NCBI GenBank assembly: GCA_017465945.1
Contig: JAFTVD010000009.1
Location: 1-42,324 of the forward strand
Reading direction: 5' to 3'
DNA: 42,324 nt
DNA from: Alphaproteobacteria bacterium
GTDB lineage: Bacteria > Pseudomonadota > Alphaproteobacteria > RF32 > CAG-239
The position numbers and the translations under genes are program-made. The notes beneath the pieces were generated by a model. It made no database searches, was not told the DNA's origin, and was given only the letters and a program-made list of their open reading frames with translations. Shown piece by piece: positions 17,187 through 28,556 of the stretch (its first letter is position 1; each line of letters opens with the position of its first letter).

Positions 17187-18245
17187 ATGTTATTATATGT
17201 TGATAAAAAAGCCGAAAAAAGAAAAAAAATAAAATATACTTTAATAATCGTATTTTGCATATTTTTTATCATTGCAAATATTTACCAATTTCAAAAATCA
17301 TTACACACACCTGATAGAAATTTAACCAATTATACCCCACTTGCAACATCTGCCAATTTATGGTATGAAAAAAATGCACCAATCACAATATATACATCAC
17401 CTAATAGTTATCAAAAAATAATTGTAATTCCGCAAAATCTAACTCGTGAAATATCTATAGAAATAATAAATGCAATATCTCAAAATATAGACAAAGAAAC
17501 ATCTTCTCTTTTTATCACCCCAAACATAAAAGATATTGCTTTTTTAGAACAAATAATAAAAACCACCATTCCTAATTTAGAATTATCAAATTCTCCAAAA
17601 TCTATAATATTATCCGATAATTACGAAGAAATTAAACCATTAATATATAGCCACAAACTAAAACCAACAACAATAACATACCAAAAACCAAATAAAATAG
17701 AGCAAAACAAAACTCTAATAAATTTATTAAATCAAAAATTTCCTCTTCCCTTTATCCCTAATAATAAATTAGATAAAGAACAACAATCATTAAAAGACTT
17801 TGTTACCAATCATCAAAAAGAACTCAACAACATATTAAACGGCATATCTTTGTCAGAACAAAAATTTTCTCATCAATCATTATTATTGCAAAACACTCCT
17901 TTTTGCATAAAGACTAACACTCAAACATATTGTAACCTAAAAGACGATATTTCTTTATTTAAAGCAATTTCAAATATTATAAACGAAATACCAGCAACAC
18001 AAAAAATAGAAAAACTGATATTAATAACTTCTTTTCAAGAAACTACTCCAAATAACTTATCCCCTAACGCAGGCCTACTCTTTCGCTTTAATAATAGACA
18101 ATCAATTATTCTACCTCAAGATATTAAACACGAACCTTTTCAAACTATAAAAAAACAAGCAGGTATTAATCCTTTATACAATTCAAATAAAATGAAATTT
18201 TATCAATTTAAAACTATGGAGATGAAAAAAGATGACAACATATAA
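17187..18245 (+). CDS. Membrane-anchored protein with C-terminal AMMECR1-like region
   Basis: A 352-residue protein with a Lys-rich N-terminus, one hydrophobic helix (about residues 17-36) and a large, probably periplasmic, remainder. By eye the last 75 residues follow the AMMECR1 pattern: an EKLILITSFQE strand, NAGLLFRFNNRQSIILPQDI, KKQAGINPLYN, and a closing FYQFKTMEM. In soluble AMMECR1 proteins this domain is intracellular and of unclear function, sometimes fused to a MEMO-like domain. The N-terminal half (strand-rich, with IIVIPQNL) could be a divergent partner domain, but I cannot show it. It overlaps the downstream peptidase gene by 14 bp, so the two products are probably made together. 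Confidence 0.5.
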   Translation: MLLYVDKKAEKRKKIKYTLIIVFCIFFIIANIYQFQKSLHTPDRNLTNYTPLATSANLWYEKNAPITIYTSPNSYQKIIVIPQNLTREISIEIINAISQNIDKETSSLFITPNIKDIAFLEQIIKTTIPNLELSNSPKSIILSDNYEEIKPLIYSHKLKPTTITYQKPNKIEQNKTLINLLNQKFPLPFIPNNKLDKEQQSLKDFVTNHQKELNNILNGISLSEQKFSHQSLLLQNTPFCIKTNTQTYCNLKDDISLFKAISNIINEIPATQKIEKLILITSFQETTPNNLSPNAGLLFRFNNRQSIILPQDIKHEPFQTIKKQAGINPLYNSNKMKFYQFKTMEMKKDDNI

Positions 18246-19956
18246 TGGATATGAGCTAAATTACACTATTGATGAATTAAAAAAAATGATATCAGAAGAA
18301 ACAACTGATGTAACATTAATATCTAAAGAAAGCTCTTCATACCAATCACTAAGCGAAGGCGATAAAAAAGCACTAACACATTTAGTCAATGCAGCAAACA
18401 TATTAAACAATGTTAGCTTAATACAAGATAATAAACTAAATATAGCTCAAAAAAATGCTTTAATCACCGCTTCAAATAATGGTGATGAACACGCCTCATT
18501 AGCTCTAAAATTATTCAATTCACTAAATGGTGTATCAGGATTAAATGGCATTGATGACAAACCTATAAACATCTTTAAAAATCTAACCACACCTGCTGGT
18601 AAAAATTTTTATCCAGATGATTTAAATATTGATGAATTTCATAACATACTATTAAATATGTTCGCTAATAATCAAATAGAAGAAATAAAAAAGATTCTAT
18701 CCTCACGCACAATGGTTGTAAGAGACAATAATTCGTTAAAAGCAATCGATTATACCATATATTTTGAAAAAGAATTTAGCGAAATGGCAAATGAACTAGA
18801 AGTTGCCGCTTTTTATACAACAGATACATTATTCAAAGAATATTTATCATGGCAAGCACAAGCTCTAATCCAAAACAATGAAGACATGGATATGTTAGCT
18901 GATAAACATTGGGCTCAAATGCAAAATACTCCTTTAGAATTTACTATCAGTAGAGAAAACTATGATGATGAAATAACATCAACTGTTCTAGAAAATAAAG
19001 AATTAGCTCATCTTATAAAAGAACATAACATTGAAGTTGTTGCAAAAGATATGCTTGGTGCAAGAGTTGGTATATTAAATAAAGAAGGAACAACACTATT
19101 ATTACAATTTAAAGACACAATGAAAGAACTTAGCTCTCTAATGCCTTTTTCAGATAAATACAATCAAACTATATCCACAAATTCTGAAGTACAACAAACT
19201 ATGGTAGATGTTGATTTAGTTGCACTAACAGGAGACTATGCTCAAGCAAGAGGTGGAATAACTATTGCGCAAAATCTACCAAATAATGATAAACTAGCAA
19301 TCAAAACAGGCGGAGGAAGAAGAAATGTATACCACCGCCAAGTACGCTTAAGCCATGATGCAAAACGTACACAAAATATGTTAAATACTTTTTTACACCC
19401 TGATTTTCATCAATATTACAATCCAGAAGCTGACCATATATTTGTTATTGGACACGAAAATGGCCATTCACTAGGTCCATCATCAGAATATCAAAATTCA
19501 CCAGGTATTTGTAAATCAATTATTGAAGAAAACAAAGCAGACACAATCTCTATTGCATTTATGCCTGAATATGTAAAAAGAAAAATAATTACAGAACAAC
19601 AACTAAAAGAAATTTACACAACATGGATTACACGCCGACTTCTTCTATGTGCAAAACCTATATTCCCAACAGAAACATATAAAATTGTAGATTTAATAGA
19701 GTTTAATACTCTTCTAAATTATGGTGCAATAAGTTTTGATGAAAACAAACTTTTACATATTAATTTTGATAAAGTATCACCTGCAATATATGAACTTCTA
19801 ACCAAAGTTATTGATATTCAACTCAAAAAATCTCCAGAACAGGCTAGAAAACACATAGAAGAAAATTGCACCTGGAACGAACTTCATGAATATATTGCTC
19901 AAAAACAAAAAGAATTAGGAATAAAAAAATATAAAAATATTGTAAGCTATTTCTAA
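18232..19956 (+). CDS. M49-like (dipeptidyl-peptidase III-related) zinc metallopeptidase
   Basis: A 574-residue soluble protein with the zinc motif HENGH (His408, Glu409, His412) in VIGHENGHSLGP. A second zinc-ligand Glu lies in EENKAD (about 432-437). Spacing and sequence match bacterial proteins related to peptidase family M49, in which the motif is followed by E-x-K-A-D. Classical DPP III has HExxxH with one extra residue; here the motif is HExxH. No signal peptide is visible, so it is predicted to be cytoplasmic and to clip short peptides or act as a related hydrolase. Its start lies within the preceding gene. No terminator is obvious between it and the small membrane protein downstream. 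Confidence 0.75.
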   Translation: MTTYNGYELNYTIDELKKMISEETTDVTLISKESSSYQSLSEGDKKALTHLVNAANILNNVSLIQDNKLNIAQKNALITASNNGDEHASLALKLFNSLNGVSGLNGIDDKPINIFKNLTTPAGKNFYPDDLNIDEFHNILLNMFANNQIEEIKKILSSRTMVVRDNNSLKAIDYTIYFEKEFSEMANELEVAAFYTTDTLFKEYLSWQAQALIQNNEDMDMLADKHWAQMQNTPLEFTISRENYDDEITSTVLENKELAHLIKEHNIEVVAKDMLGARVGILNKEGTTLLLQFKDTMKELSSLMPFSDKYNQTISTNSEVQQTMVDVDLVALTGDYAQARGGITIAQNLPNNDKLAIKTGGGRRNVYHRQVRLSHDAKRTQNMLNTFLHPDFHQYYNPEADHIFVIGHENGHSLGPSSEYQNSPGICKSIIEENKADTISIAFMPEYVKRKIITEQQLKEIYTTWITRRLLLCAKPIFPTETYKIVDLIEFNTLLNYGAISFDENKLLHINFDKVSPAIYELLTKVIDIQLKKSPEQARKHIEENCTWNELHEYIAQKQKELGIKKYKNIVSYF

Positions 19957-20023
19957 AAATAAATTGCTAAAAAAAAAGAATACAATATATTAGTATTTAA
20001 GTAAAACTTTAGGAGACACAAGA

Positions 20024-20401
20024 ATGTTTGGAAAATTTTTTCGTGGTCAATATTCTTTATCGGAAGCTTTTTGGAAGTTTTCTGTATTTGGTTTATTCTG
20101 CTGTGCAGGCATTTCACGCATTTTAATGACAGGTTTAAAACAAACTGTTGGTTACGATATGAACTATATCAATGTCGTACTTAAAAATATTTCACTCATC
20201 AGTATGAATTCTAATGCTTTTGCGTGGATGTGTTTTTATACTGCATCTTTCTTAGCTGTTATTATTTATTCTATAATCTGTATAATAGGAATGTATAACA
20301 CTTACAAAGAATATGAGAAAAGTAAAGTTCTAGCCATAATTTGTATGATTCTCACATGGGGTTTAGTTTATTTAGCAATAAAAACTTCTATGTATAGTTA
20401 A
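20024..20401 (+). CDS. Small three-helix membrane protein, unknown function
   Basis: A 125-residue protein with three hydrophobic segments (about residues 17-36, 65-90 and 100-121). The amphipathic start F-G-K-F-F-R-G-Q-Y-S-L-S-E-A-F-W resembles the beginning of DUF805-type small membrane proteins, although the rest does not clearly match. TTAGGAGA is a good ribosome binding site ahead of the ATG. It is followed immediately by a strong terminator, so it closes the serS-to-peptidase transcript or forms its own unit. No function is assigned. Confidence 0.7.
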   Translation: MFGKFFRGQYSLSEAFWKFSVFGLFCCAGISRILMTGLKQTVGYDMNYINVVLKNISLISMNSNAFAWMCFYTASFLAVIIYSIICIIGMYNTYKEYEKSKVLAIICMILTWGLVYLAIKTSMYS

Positions 20402-20414
20402 TCTTAAAACAAAT

Positions 20415-20442
20415 AAAAACCCCACCCAAAGGTGGGGTTTTT
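20415..20442. terminator. Bidirectional intrinsic terminator
   Basis: A 12-bp stem, AAAAACCCCACC (20415-20426) with GGTGGGGTTTTT (20431-20442), has a CAAA loop. It is shared by the small membrane protein (plus) and ackA (minus). Confidence 0.93.
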
Positions 20443-20459
20443 ATTTAAGTTATCAAAAA

Positions 20460-21647
20460 TTAACAACCACCAAAAACAATATTCATTGTATCTTTAGCAA
20501 TCATATATTCTTCATCTGTTGGTATAACAAATACTCTAACCTTTGAATCAGATGTAGAAATTTCCGTAATATCACCACGCTTAGAGTTAGCTTCTTCATC
20601 TAAAGTAATACCCAAATAGCTCAAACGTTCTAATATTAATTTACGAACCAAAGAACCATTCTCACCAATACCAGCAGTAAATACAATAGAATCAACTCCA
20701 CCTAATACCGCAATATAAGAACCAATAAAGCGAACAATACTATGAACATAAGTATTCAAAGCATCTGTTGCACCTTCTTCAACCTGATAAAGAGTTTCAA
20801 TATCTCTGTTATCAGAATATCCGCAAAGTCCATACATACCGCTTCTCTTATTCAAAATATCATTAACCTCATCAGGTGTTTTATTCTGAGATTTGCAAAT
20901 ATAAAGAGGAATATAAGGGTCAATGTCACCACAACGAGTCCCCATAACAAGACCTGCCAATGGAGTAAATCCCATAGAAGTATCTAAACAAATACCATTG
21001 TCAACAGCACTAATAGATGCACCATTACCCAAATGGCAAGTAATAATTTTACCTTTTTTGCCAATTAATTCTGCCGCTTTTTGTGATACATAAGCATGAG
21101 ATGTTCCATGAAAACCATAACGTCTAATTTTGTGCTTTGTATATTGTTCTAAAGGAAGCGCATACAAAAAAGCTTCCTTAGGCATTGTTTGATGAAAAGC
21201 TGTATCAAAAACAACAGTTTGAGGAACTTTAGGTAACAAATTTTGTACTGCCTTAATTCCCAAAACATGAGCATGGTTATGAAGAGGTGCTAATTCTGCT
21301 AATTCTTCAATTTGATCTACAACAGTATCTGTAACCAATACAGAATTTTTAAATATATCACCACCTTGTACCACACGATGACCTACAGCATCAATTTCTT
21401 CCATTGAGCTAAGAGCGCCATTTAATAATTCTTTTGTAACTTCCTCAATAGCTTCATTATGAGTTGGAAGAGCAACTTCTCTTGTTCTCTTTTCTCCACC
21501 AGTTATTTTAATTTCAACAAAAGAACCATTAATTCCAATACGATCAGCTTTACCTTTGGCAACAACATCATAAGTTTCACCTTCAACATTAAATAATTGA
21601 TACTTTAATGAAGATGAACCAGAATTTAATACAAGAATTTTTTTCAT
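20460..21647 (-). CDS. ackA: Acetate kinase
   Basis: A 395-residue enzyme that interconverts acetyl phosphate plus ADP and acetate plus ATP. It is the energy-yielding step of acetate fermentation. Visible signatures are the N-terminal LVLNSGSSSLKYQLF, GHRVVQGGD, VFDTAFHQTMP, RRYGFHGTSHAYV, HLGNGASISAV, and TAGIGENGSLVR near the C-terminus. Length is standard. It lies 21 bp downstream of pta on the same strand with AGGACA upstream of the ATG, forming a pta-ackA operon closed by a strong terminator. Confidence 0.97.
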   Translation of the reverse strand: MKKILVLNSGSSSLKYQLFNVEGETYDVVAKGKADRIGINGSFVEIKITGGEKRTREVALPTHNEAIEEVTKELLNGALSSMEEIDAVGHRVVQGGDIFKNSVLVTDTVVDQIEELAELAPLHNHAHVLGIKAVQNLLPKVPQTVVFDTAFHQTMPKEAFLYALPLEQYTKHKIRRYGFHGTSHAYVSQKAAELIGKKGKIITCHLGNGASISAVDNGICLDTSMGFTPLAGLVMGTRCGDIDPYIPLYICKSQNKTPDEVNDILNKRSGMYGLCGYSDNRDIETLYQVEEGATDALNTYVHSIVRFIGSYIAVLGGVDSIVFTAGIGENGSLVRKLILERLSYLGITLDEEANSKRGDITEISTSDSKVRVFVIPTDEEYMIAKDTMNIVFGGC

Positions 21648-21668
21648 TTCACTTATGTCCTCTAAATT

Positions 21669-22673
21669 TTATTTTGTAGCTTGAATAGCAGTAATTGCAA
21701 TCATACCAACAATATCTTCAACCAATGCACCACGAGATAAATCATTAACAGGAGCATTCATACCTTGCATAATTGGACCATATGCTTCACAACCACAAAG
21801 ACGTTGTAAAAGCTTATAGCTAATATTACCAACTTCTAAACAAGGGAAAATAAGAACATTTGCTTGACCTGCAACTTTAGATTCTGGAGCTTTTTTCTTT
21901 GCCACAACTTCATCTAATGCAGCATCAGCTTGTAACTCACCATCTAATTCAATAGGAAGATGTTTGAATTCATCAGATTTCAACATTTCTTTTGCTAAAG
22001 CAGTAGCATTTCTAACCTTATCAACCATTCCACCGCTACCACTTCCATATGTTGAATAAGAAAGCATAGCAACCTTTGGATCCAATCCAAATTTAAGAGC
22101 TGTTTGACCAGTTGCAACAGCCATATCTGCTAATTCTTTTTCTGTAGGATTAATAATGATAGCGCAATCTGCCATCAAATAAGGTTTATCATTAGCAACT
22201 AAAATCAAAGAAGAAGAAACACTTCTATCTTTATGAGTTGATTTAATGATTTGAAGAGCAGGTCTAACAGTATCTGCAGTTGAATGATTTGCACCAGAAA
22301 CCAAACCATCAGCATATCCAGCTTTAACCATCAAAGTACCAAAGTAGTTATAGTTAAGAGCTAATTTTTTAGCATCATCTAAACTTAAACCTTTTTCTTT
22401 ACGTAATTCATATAAAAGATTTGTCAATTCTTCCAACATTGGAGATTCTTCTGGTTTGAAAATTTCGATTCCATCTAAACTCCAACTATTCTTAGCAAAA
22501 TAACTTTTAATTTCTTCAACTTCACCAAGAATAATAAGTTTTGCAGCTTTGCGTTCAGCAATATAGTGAGCCGCTGCTAAAATTCTCTCATCTTCACCTT
22601 CTGGCAAAACAATAGTTTTAACATCATTAGATGCACGATCCAAAAGATTATCTAAAAATTTAGTCATTTTCAT
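21669..22673 (-). CDS. pta: Phosphate acetyltransferase (short form)
   Basis: A 334-residue enzyme converting acetyl-CoA and phosphate to acetyl phosphate. It is the short form, without the N-terminal DRTGG and regulatory domains of the E. coli type. Recognisable are VLPEGEDERILAAAHY at the start, ADGLVSGANHSTADTVRPAL, MADCAIIINPT, ATGQTALKFGLDPKVAMLSYST and ELQADAALDE. AAGGAA lies 9 nt before the first ATG. With ackA it gives substrate-level ATP formation, which fits the anaerobic lifestyle implied by nrdD. The upstream region has a TGATATTAT extended -10-like element, but no well-spaced -35 was found. Confidence 0.95.
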   Translation of the reverse strand: MKMTKFLDNLLDRASNDVKTIVLPEGEDERILAAAHYIAERKAAKLIILGEVEEIKSYFAKNSWSLDGIEIFKPEESPMLEELTNLLYELRKEKGLSLDDAKKLALNYNYFGTLMVKAGYADGLVSGANHSTADTVRPALQIIKSTHKDRSVSSSLILVANDKPYLMADCAIIINPTEKELADMAVATGQTALKFGLDPKVAMLSYSTYGSGSGGMVDKVRNATALAKEMLKSDEFKHLPIELDGELQADAALDEVVAKKKAPESKVAGQANVLIFPCLEVGNISYKLLQRLCGCEAYGPIMQGMNAPVNDLSRGALVEDIVGMIAITAIQATK

Positions 22674-22815
22674 AATACAATTTCCTTCATATGAATAAAT
22701 AAAAATTTATTACATATAATATCATAACCATTTAAAAGGCAAGAATTTTGTTTGATTTTTTTACTTTTTAGGTGTATCAAAACATCATTAAACACCAAAT
22801 CCGGAGAATTAAATC

Positions 22816-23838
22816 GTGAAAAACATCACTTTAAGCATAATTTTTAGTTTATTTTTTATATCACTTTGCCAAGCCTCACCTACATATAACGCAGAAATCA
22901 GTGTTGATGTTACATCATCAAACGTTGCAGATGCAAAAAAACAAGCCTTAAACGAAGCAACTCGCAAAGGGTTAAATGAGGTAATTTTAACAATAAGCAC
23001 CGAAGAAACTATCGCAGAAATGAACAAACTTAATGACAATCAAATACAACATTTCATTTCTGGTATCCAAGTATTGATGGAAAAATCATCTTCTATTCGC
23101 TATATTGCAAATTTAAAAATTGAAGTAAATAAAGAAATTCTAACTGCTTTTATAAAAGAAAATAATTTACCTTTAATTATCAGCCAAACTCAACATTCTT
23201 TAATTATACCTTTACTAGAAAAAGAAGACGGTTCATTAGATATCTGGGCAAATGACAACATTTGGCGTAATGCTTTTCTTGAAAAAAGTAATCTACAATC
23301 TGGCTATTTAAAGTTTTATAACATTGAAAAAAATCTTGGCAATATCAGTTCTATTGATGCAACAACAATTTATAATATGACACCAAGTAAATTTGCTGAA
23401 CTATCAAGTTTTAATAATACCGAAAATATTTTTGTATTAAAATATTCTCTTAAAGATAATAAAGTATACATTAAATCTTTTCCATCCGAAAAAATAATAG
23501 AAACAAATATTGATACCGATTCTCCATCATTAATGATAGATAAAATCTTACCATTAATAAAAAGCGATAAAAAACAAATAACTACAACCAATGACATCCT
23601 TGAAAGCGTAGAAAAATTTGAAATAATTTATACATATCCAAATCTAAGCCAATGGGTAAATTTAAAAAGCCTTTTAGAAAAAGAACCTTTAGTTGAGAAT
23701 TTAAAAATTATCTCAATGGCAAACAAAAAAATTCATTTTAATTTCATCTACAAAGGTATACTAGAAAAATTACAAACCACCCTTAGCTTAAATGGTTATA
23801 CATTAAGAAACAACGGAGAATATTATGTCATCAACTAA
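22816..23838 (+). CDS. DUF2066 family exported protein
   Basis: A 340-residue protein with a clear signal peptide (hydrophobic residues 5-18, cleavage after CQAS). The N-terminal third, with V-T-S-S-N-V-A-D-A-K-K-Q-A-L-N-E-A-T-R-K and repeated IRYIANLKIEV-type strands, matches DUF2066. DUF2066 proteins are periplasmic and of unknown function, and in alphaproteobacteria they often sit next to an AI-2E/PerM-family permease, as here. The start is a GTG at 22816 supported by CCGGAGA at 22801-22807. It overlaps the permease gene by 14 bp. Confidence 0.8.
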   Translation: MKNITLSIIFSLFFISLCQASPTYNAEISVDVTSSNVADAKKQALNEATRKGLNEVILTISTEETIAEMNKLNDNQIQHFISGIQVLMEKSSSIRYIANLKIEVNKEILTAFIKENNLPLIISQTQHSLIIPLLEKEDGSLDIWANDNIWRNAFLEKSNLQSGYLKFYNIEKNLGNISSIDATTIYNMTPSKFAELSSFNNTENIFVLKYSLKDNKVYIKSFPSEKIIETNIDTDSPSLMIDKILPLIKSDKKQITTTNDILESVEKFEIIYTYPNLSQWVNLKSLLEKEPLVENLKIISMANKKIHFNFIYKGILEKLQTTLSLNGYTLRNNGEYYVIN

Positions 23839-24892
23839 AAGCAAATTTTATGTTAGCCCATATCTATGGTTAGTCATATTTTTTACATTCTTCTATTCAT
23901 TATATGTACTACGTTCTGTTTTAATGCCTTTTGTTGCAGGGATTTTATTAGCATATTTATTAGACCCAATGGTAGATAAACTAGAAAAATTTAAACTATC
24001 AAGACTATCATCCACTTTAATTGTATGCTTTATTACTATTCTCATCATTGTTCCTGCTCTTGTTCTATTAATAGGTATGATAGAAAATCAAATATCATTA
24101 CTCATTCAAGCAACCCCCAAATATTTAACCCTAATTATGGAAAAAATTCGCCCAACACTTGAGAACCTCAACGAACGTTTTCCTGACCTAAAAAGCGCAA
24201 ACATAGAAGAGCTAGTTAAAAACAATATCGGTAACTCGATGAAATTTATTGGCAAAGTTCTAAAAGCCCTAATATCTAATGGTTTTGCTTTAATTAACTT
24301 AATTTCATTATTACTAATCATGCCTATTGTTACATTTTATATGTTACGTGATTGGGACAATTTTGTTAAAAAATTTGAAAGCCTACTTCCTAAAAAATCT
24401 AAAAAATCAATCATGGCAACTTTTAAAGACATAGATAAAATAATAGCCGGATTTATTAGAGGTCAATTAAGTGTGTGCCTAATTCTTGGTATATTCTACT
24501 CTATTGGCTTAAAATTAGTTGGATTAGAGTTAGGTTTATTAGTTGGCTTTATCGCCGGAATTATCTCTTTCATCCCTTATGTTGGCTCAATAACAGGATT
24601 CGTTGTTGGTTGCATTTTAGCATTTGCACAATATGGTGATATCACTCATGTTTTATATGTTGTTGGAGTATTTATGCTTGGACAATTTATTGAAGGCAAT
24701 TTTTTAACACCAAAACTCGTTGGCGAGTCGGTAGGCCTTCACCCTGTATGGGTAATGTTTGCTTTGCTTGCAGGCGGTGTTTTACTTGGCTTTTTAGGTT
24801 TAATGTTAGCTGTTCCATTAGCTGCCATTATTGGAGTACTCGTACGCCTCGCAATTAAACGCTACAAATTAAGTTCATTATATTTAGATTAA
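23825..24892 (+). CDS. AI-2E transporter (PerM/YdgG) family permease
   Basis: A 355-residue inner-membrane protein with about eight helices. The family pattern is visible. It has a paired N-terminal helix region (LRSVLMPFVAGILLAYLLDP), a central soluble segment of about 90 residues, and MLRDWDNF. The C-terminal block includes GFIAGIISFIPYVGS, EGNFLTPKLVGESVGLHPVW and LGFLGLMLAVPLAAIIGV. Members have been proposed as exporters or as Na+/H+ antiporters; the substrate here is unknown. It is translationally coupled to the DUF2066 gene by overlap and ends before a terminator shared with gyrB. Confidence 0.92.
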   Translation: MSSTKSKFYVSPYLWLVIFFTFFYSLYVLRSVLMPFVAGILLAYLLDPMVDKLEKFKLSRLSSTLIVCFITILIIVPALVLLIGMIENQISLLIQATPKYLTLIMEKIRPTLENLNERFPDLKSANIEELVKNNIGNSMKFIGKVLKALISNGFALINLISLLLIMPIVTFYMLRDWDNFVKKFESLLPKKSKKSIMATFKDIDKIIAGFIRGQLSVCLILGIFYSIGLKLVGLELGLLVGFIAGIISFIPYVGSITGFVVGCILAFAQYGDITHVLYVVGVFMLGQFIEGNFLTPKLVGESVGLHPVWVMFALLAGGVLLGFLGLMLAVPLAAIIGVLVRLAIKRYKLSSLYLD

Positions 24893-24928
24893 ATTAATTA
24901 CAATTAAAATAGTGGCTTTCTAAATACA

Positions 24929-24968
24929 AAAAGCTCCGCATACCACCTTACAGATATACGGAGCTTTT
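24929..24968. terminator. Bidirectional intrinsic terminator
   Basis: A 10-bp stem, AAAAGCTCCG (24929-24938) with CGGAGCTTTT (24959-24968), encloses a 20-nt loop. It lies between the convergent AI-2E permease gene and gyrB. Confidence 0.85.
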
Positions 24969-24985
24969 AATTTCAAGACTAAAAA

Positions 24986-27436
<2,451 letters not shown>

Positions 27437-27464
27437 CTAATTATTTTAATCTTAAGCTTTACCT

Positions 27465-27492
27465 AATATAGCACAAACACTTTTAGAACCAA
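27465..27492 (-). promoter_or_regulatory. Likely gyrB promoter
   Basis: On the minus strand TTGGTT (27492-27487), a 16-bp spacer and TATATT (27470-27465) are found, with TG one base before the -10 (extended -10). The predicted start gives a leader of about 30 nt before gyrB. Confidence 0.6.
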
Positions 27493-27570
27493 GTAAAATT
27501 TACAATTTCCCCCATTTTATCAACAAAAAAACACTATTTTTTCTTAAAAAAAATATTTTCAAAAAACATA

Positions 27571-27599
27571 TTGACAAAAACCCCACTATGTGATAAAAA
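27571..27599 (+). promoter_or_regulatory. Promoter of the leader-peptide/GNAT unit
   Basis: Consensus TTGACA (27571-27576), a 17-bp spacer and TAAAAA (27594-27599), with TG at 27591-27592 making an extended -10. Transcription would start about 25 nt before the leader-peptide ATG. Confidence 0.7.
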
Positions 27600-27630
27600 T
27601 ATGTCAAGATTATTAAATTTAAGAGAAAAA

Positions 27631-27690
27631 ATGACTACATTTATTAAACATATTTTTCTTCGCTTAAGAAGACTTCATATGCGACGATGA
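27631..27690 (+). CDS. 19-residue arginine-rich leader peptide
   Basis: The short frame encodes MTTFIKHIFLRLRRLHMRR and stops at TGA 27688-27690. It has its own purine-rich site (AAGAGAAAAA) directly upstream, in the same TAAATTTAAGAG context that precedes the acetyltransferase gene (27614-27625 and 27754-27765). It lies just after a good promoter and just before a hairpin pair ending in an intrinsic terminator. It contains five Arg codons and an Arg-Leu-Arg triplet at residues 11-13. The R/K-x-R/K pattern is known to cause macrolide-dependent ribosome arrest in Erm leader peptides such as ErmDL. A regulatory leader is the natural reading. What it senses (antibiotic, arginine supply or general translation) is inference. 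Confidence 0.6.
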   Translation: MTTFIKHIFLRLRRLHMRR

Positions 27691-27747
27691 CTTATCACCC
27701 TACCGATAAGCAGTCGCAAGGTTTGAGCTAAACTCAAATCTTTTTTT
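27680..27747 (+). terminator. Attenuator: leader hairpin plus intrinsic terminator
   Basis: A two-part hairpin, TGCGAC (27680-27685) with GTCGCA (27713-27718) and inner CTTATC (27691-27696) with GATAAG (27705-27710), overlaps the last leader codons. It abuts a terminator stem AAGGTTTGAG (27718-27727) with CTCAAATCTT (27733-27742), which has one G-U pair and a 5-nt loop and runs into seven T (27741-27747). The terminator lies between the leader peptide and the gene it precedes, about 30 nt before the acetyltransferase start, so read-through must be regulated or partial. I could not find a clean antiterminator pairing by eye. Confidence 0.65.
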
Positions 27748-27776
27748 ATAACCTAAATTTAAGAGTAAAGAGAAAT

Positions 27777-28556
27777 ATGAGTAAAAAGCATTTAATCGTA
27801 AAAAAATTAGACGGAACAAACTTACAAGATGTAATGAATTTACAAGATAGAATTATCGCAAATCTATCAGATGATGAACAACACTTCATCTTACACAGAA
27901 CCGAAAAAGATTATATGAAATCACTAAATGGTACAAGCTCCAATATGCTTGGCGTTTTTGATGGTAGCGAATTAATCGCACAAATAATTTATGGATTACC
28001 TAAAAATGGCGAAACAAGAGATATGCCAGAATTTAAATCCAACATCCCTAACAATGAACTTGTTATATTTGAAGCAATTTTAGTAGACCCAGCATATCGT
28101 GGTTCAAGTTTAATGAAAAGAATGTTAGAACACATCGAACAAAATGCTATTGATGATAATAGAACACATTCAATCATTCAAATTGCCATCGATAATCCTG
28201 CTAGTTGGATTAACGCTCTTCATCATGGTATGAAAATTACCAAAGTAGACCGTGACCCAACTGATGGTGTAAAAGTTATTTATCTAGAAAAAAAAATTAG
28301 TAAAACAACTCAAAACACAACACTAATTCAAGATAACATTAAAACTTATAATATGTATCTTGGTGACAACATTCATAAAAAAATACCAAGCTTATTCTTA
28401 AAGATGCAACACCTCATACAAAAAGGTTATAAAGGTGTAACCCTAGATAAAGAAACCAAAAGCTTAATTTGGCATAAATCAGAAGAACCTAAAACTACTT
28501 TCTTTGATTTCAATAAACTATATACAAACAATTTTCAAAAAACAGGAACTCTATAG
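27777..28556 (+). CDS. GNAT family N-acetyltransferase behind an attenuator
   Basis: A 259-residue soluble protein. The first 165 residues follow the GNAT fold: GVFDGSELIAQIIYG (strands 2-3), ELVIFEAILVDPAYRGSSLMKRMLEHIE (strand 4, acetyl-CoA-binding loop and helix 3), and IIQIAIDNPASWINALHHGMKITK. In the binding loop, YRGSSLMK replaces the usual R/Q-x-x-G-x-G/A. The C-terminal 90 residues are Lys/Thr-rich and unlike anything I recognise. Substrate is unknown. The upstream leader peptide and terminator suggest inducible expression, which in other bacteria is typical of antibiotic-resistance genes, but resistance is not shown. It overlaps the convergent deacylase gene by 6 bp with no terminator between. 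Confidence 0.8.
   Translation: MSKKHLIVKKLDGTNLQDVMNLQDRIIANLSDDEQHFILHRTEKDYMKSLNGTSSNMLGVFDGSELIAQIIYGLPKNGETRDMPEFKSNIPNNELVIFEAILVDPAYRGSSLMKRMLEHIEQNAIDDNRTHSIIQIAIDNPASWINALHHGMKITKVDRDPTDGVKVIYLEKKISKTTQNTTLIQDNIKTYNMYLGDNIHKKIPSLFLKMQHLIQKGYKGVTLDKETKSLIWHKSEEPKTTFFDFNKLYTNNFQKTGTL

Noticed and set aside
27571..27607. Inverted TTGACA...TGTCAA pair suggesting a second, divergent promoter
   Set aside because: No -10 element at a proper distance on the minus strand; gyrB has a better promoter at 27465-27492.
27631..27690. Leader peptide as a classical amino-acid biosynthesis attenuator
   Set aside because: The downstream gene is a GNAT acetyltransferase, not a biosynthetic enzyme. Only arginine is enriched, so I leave the signal open.
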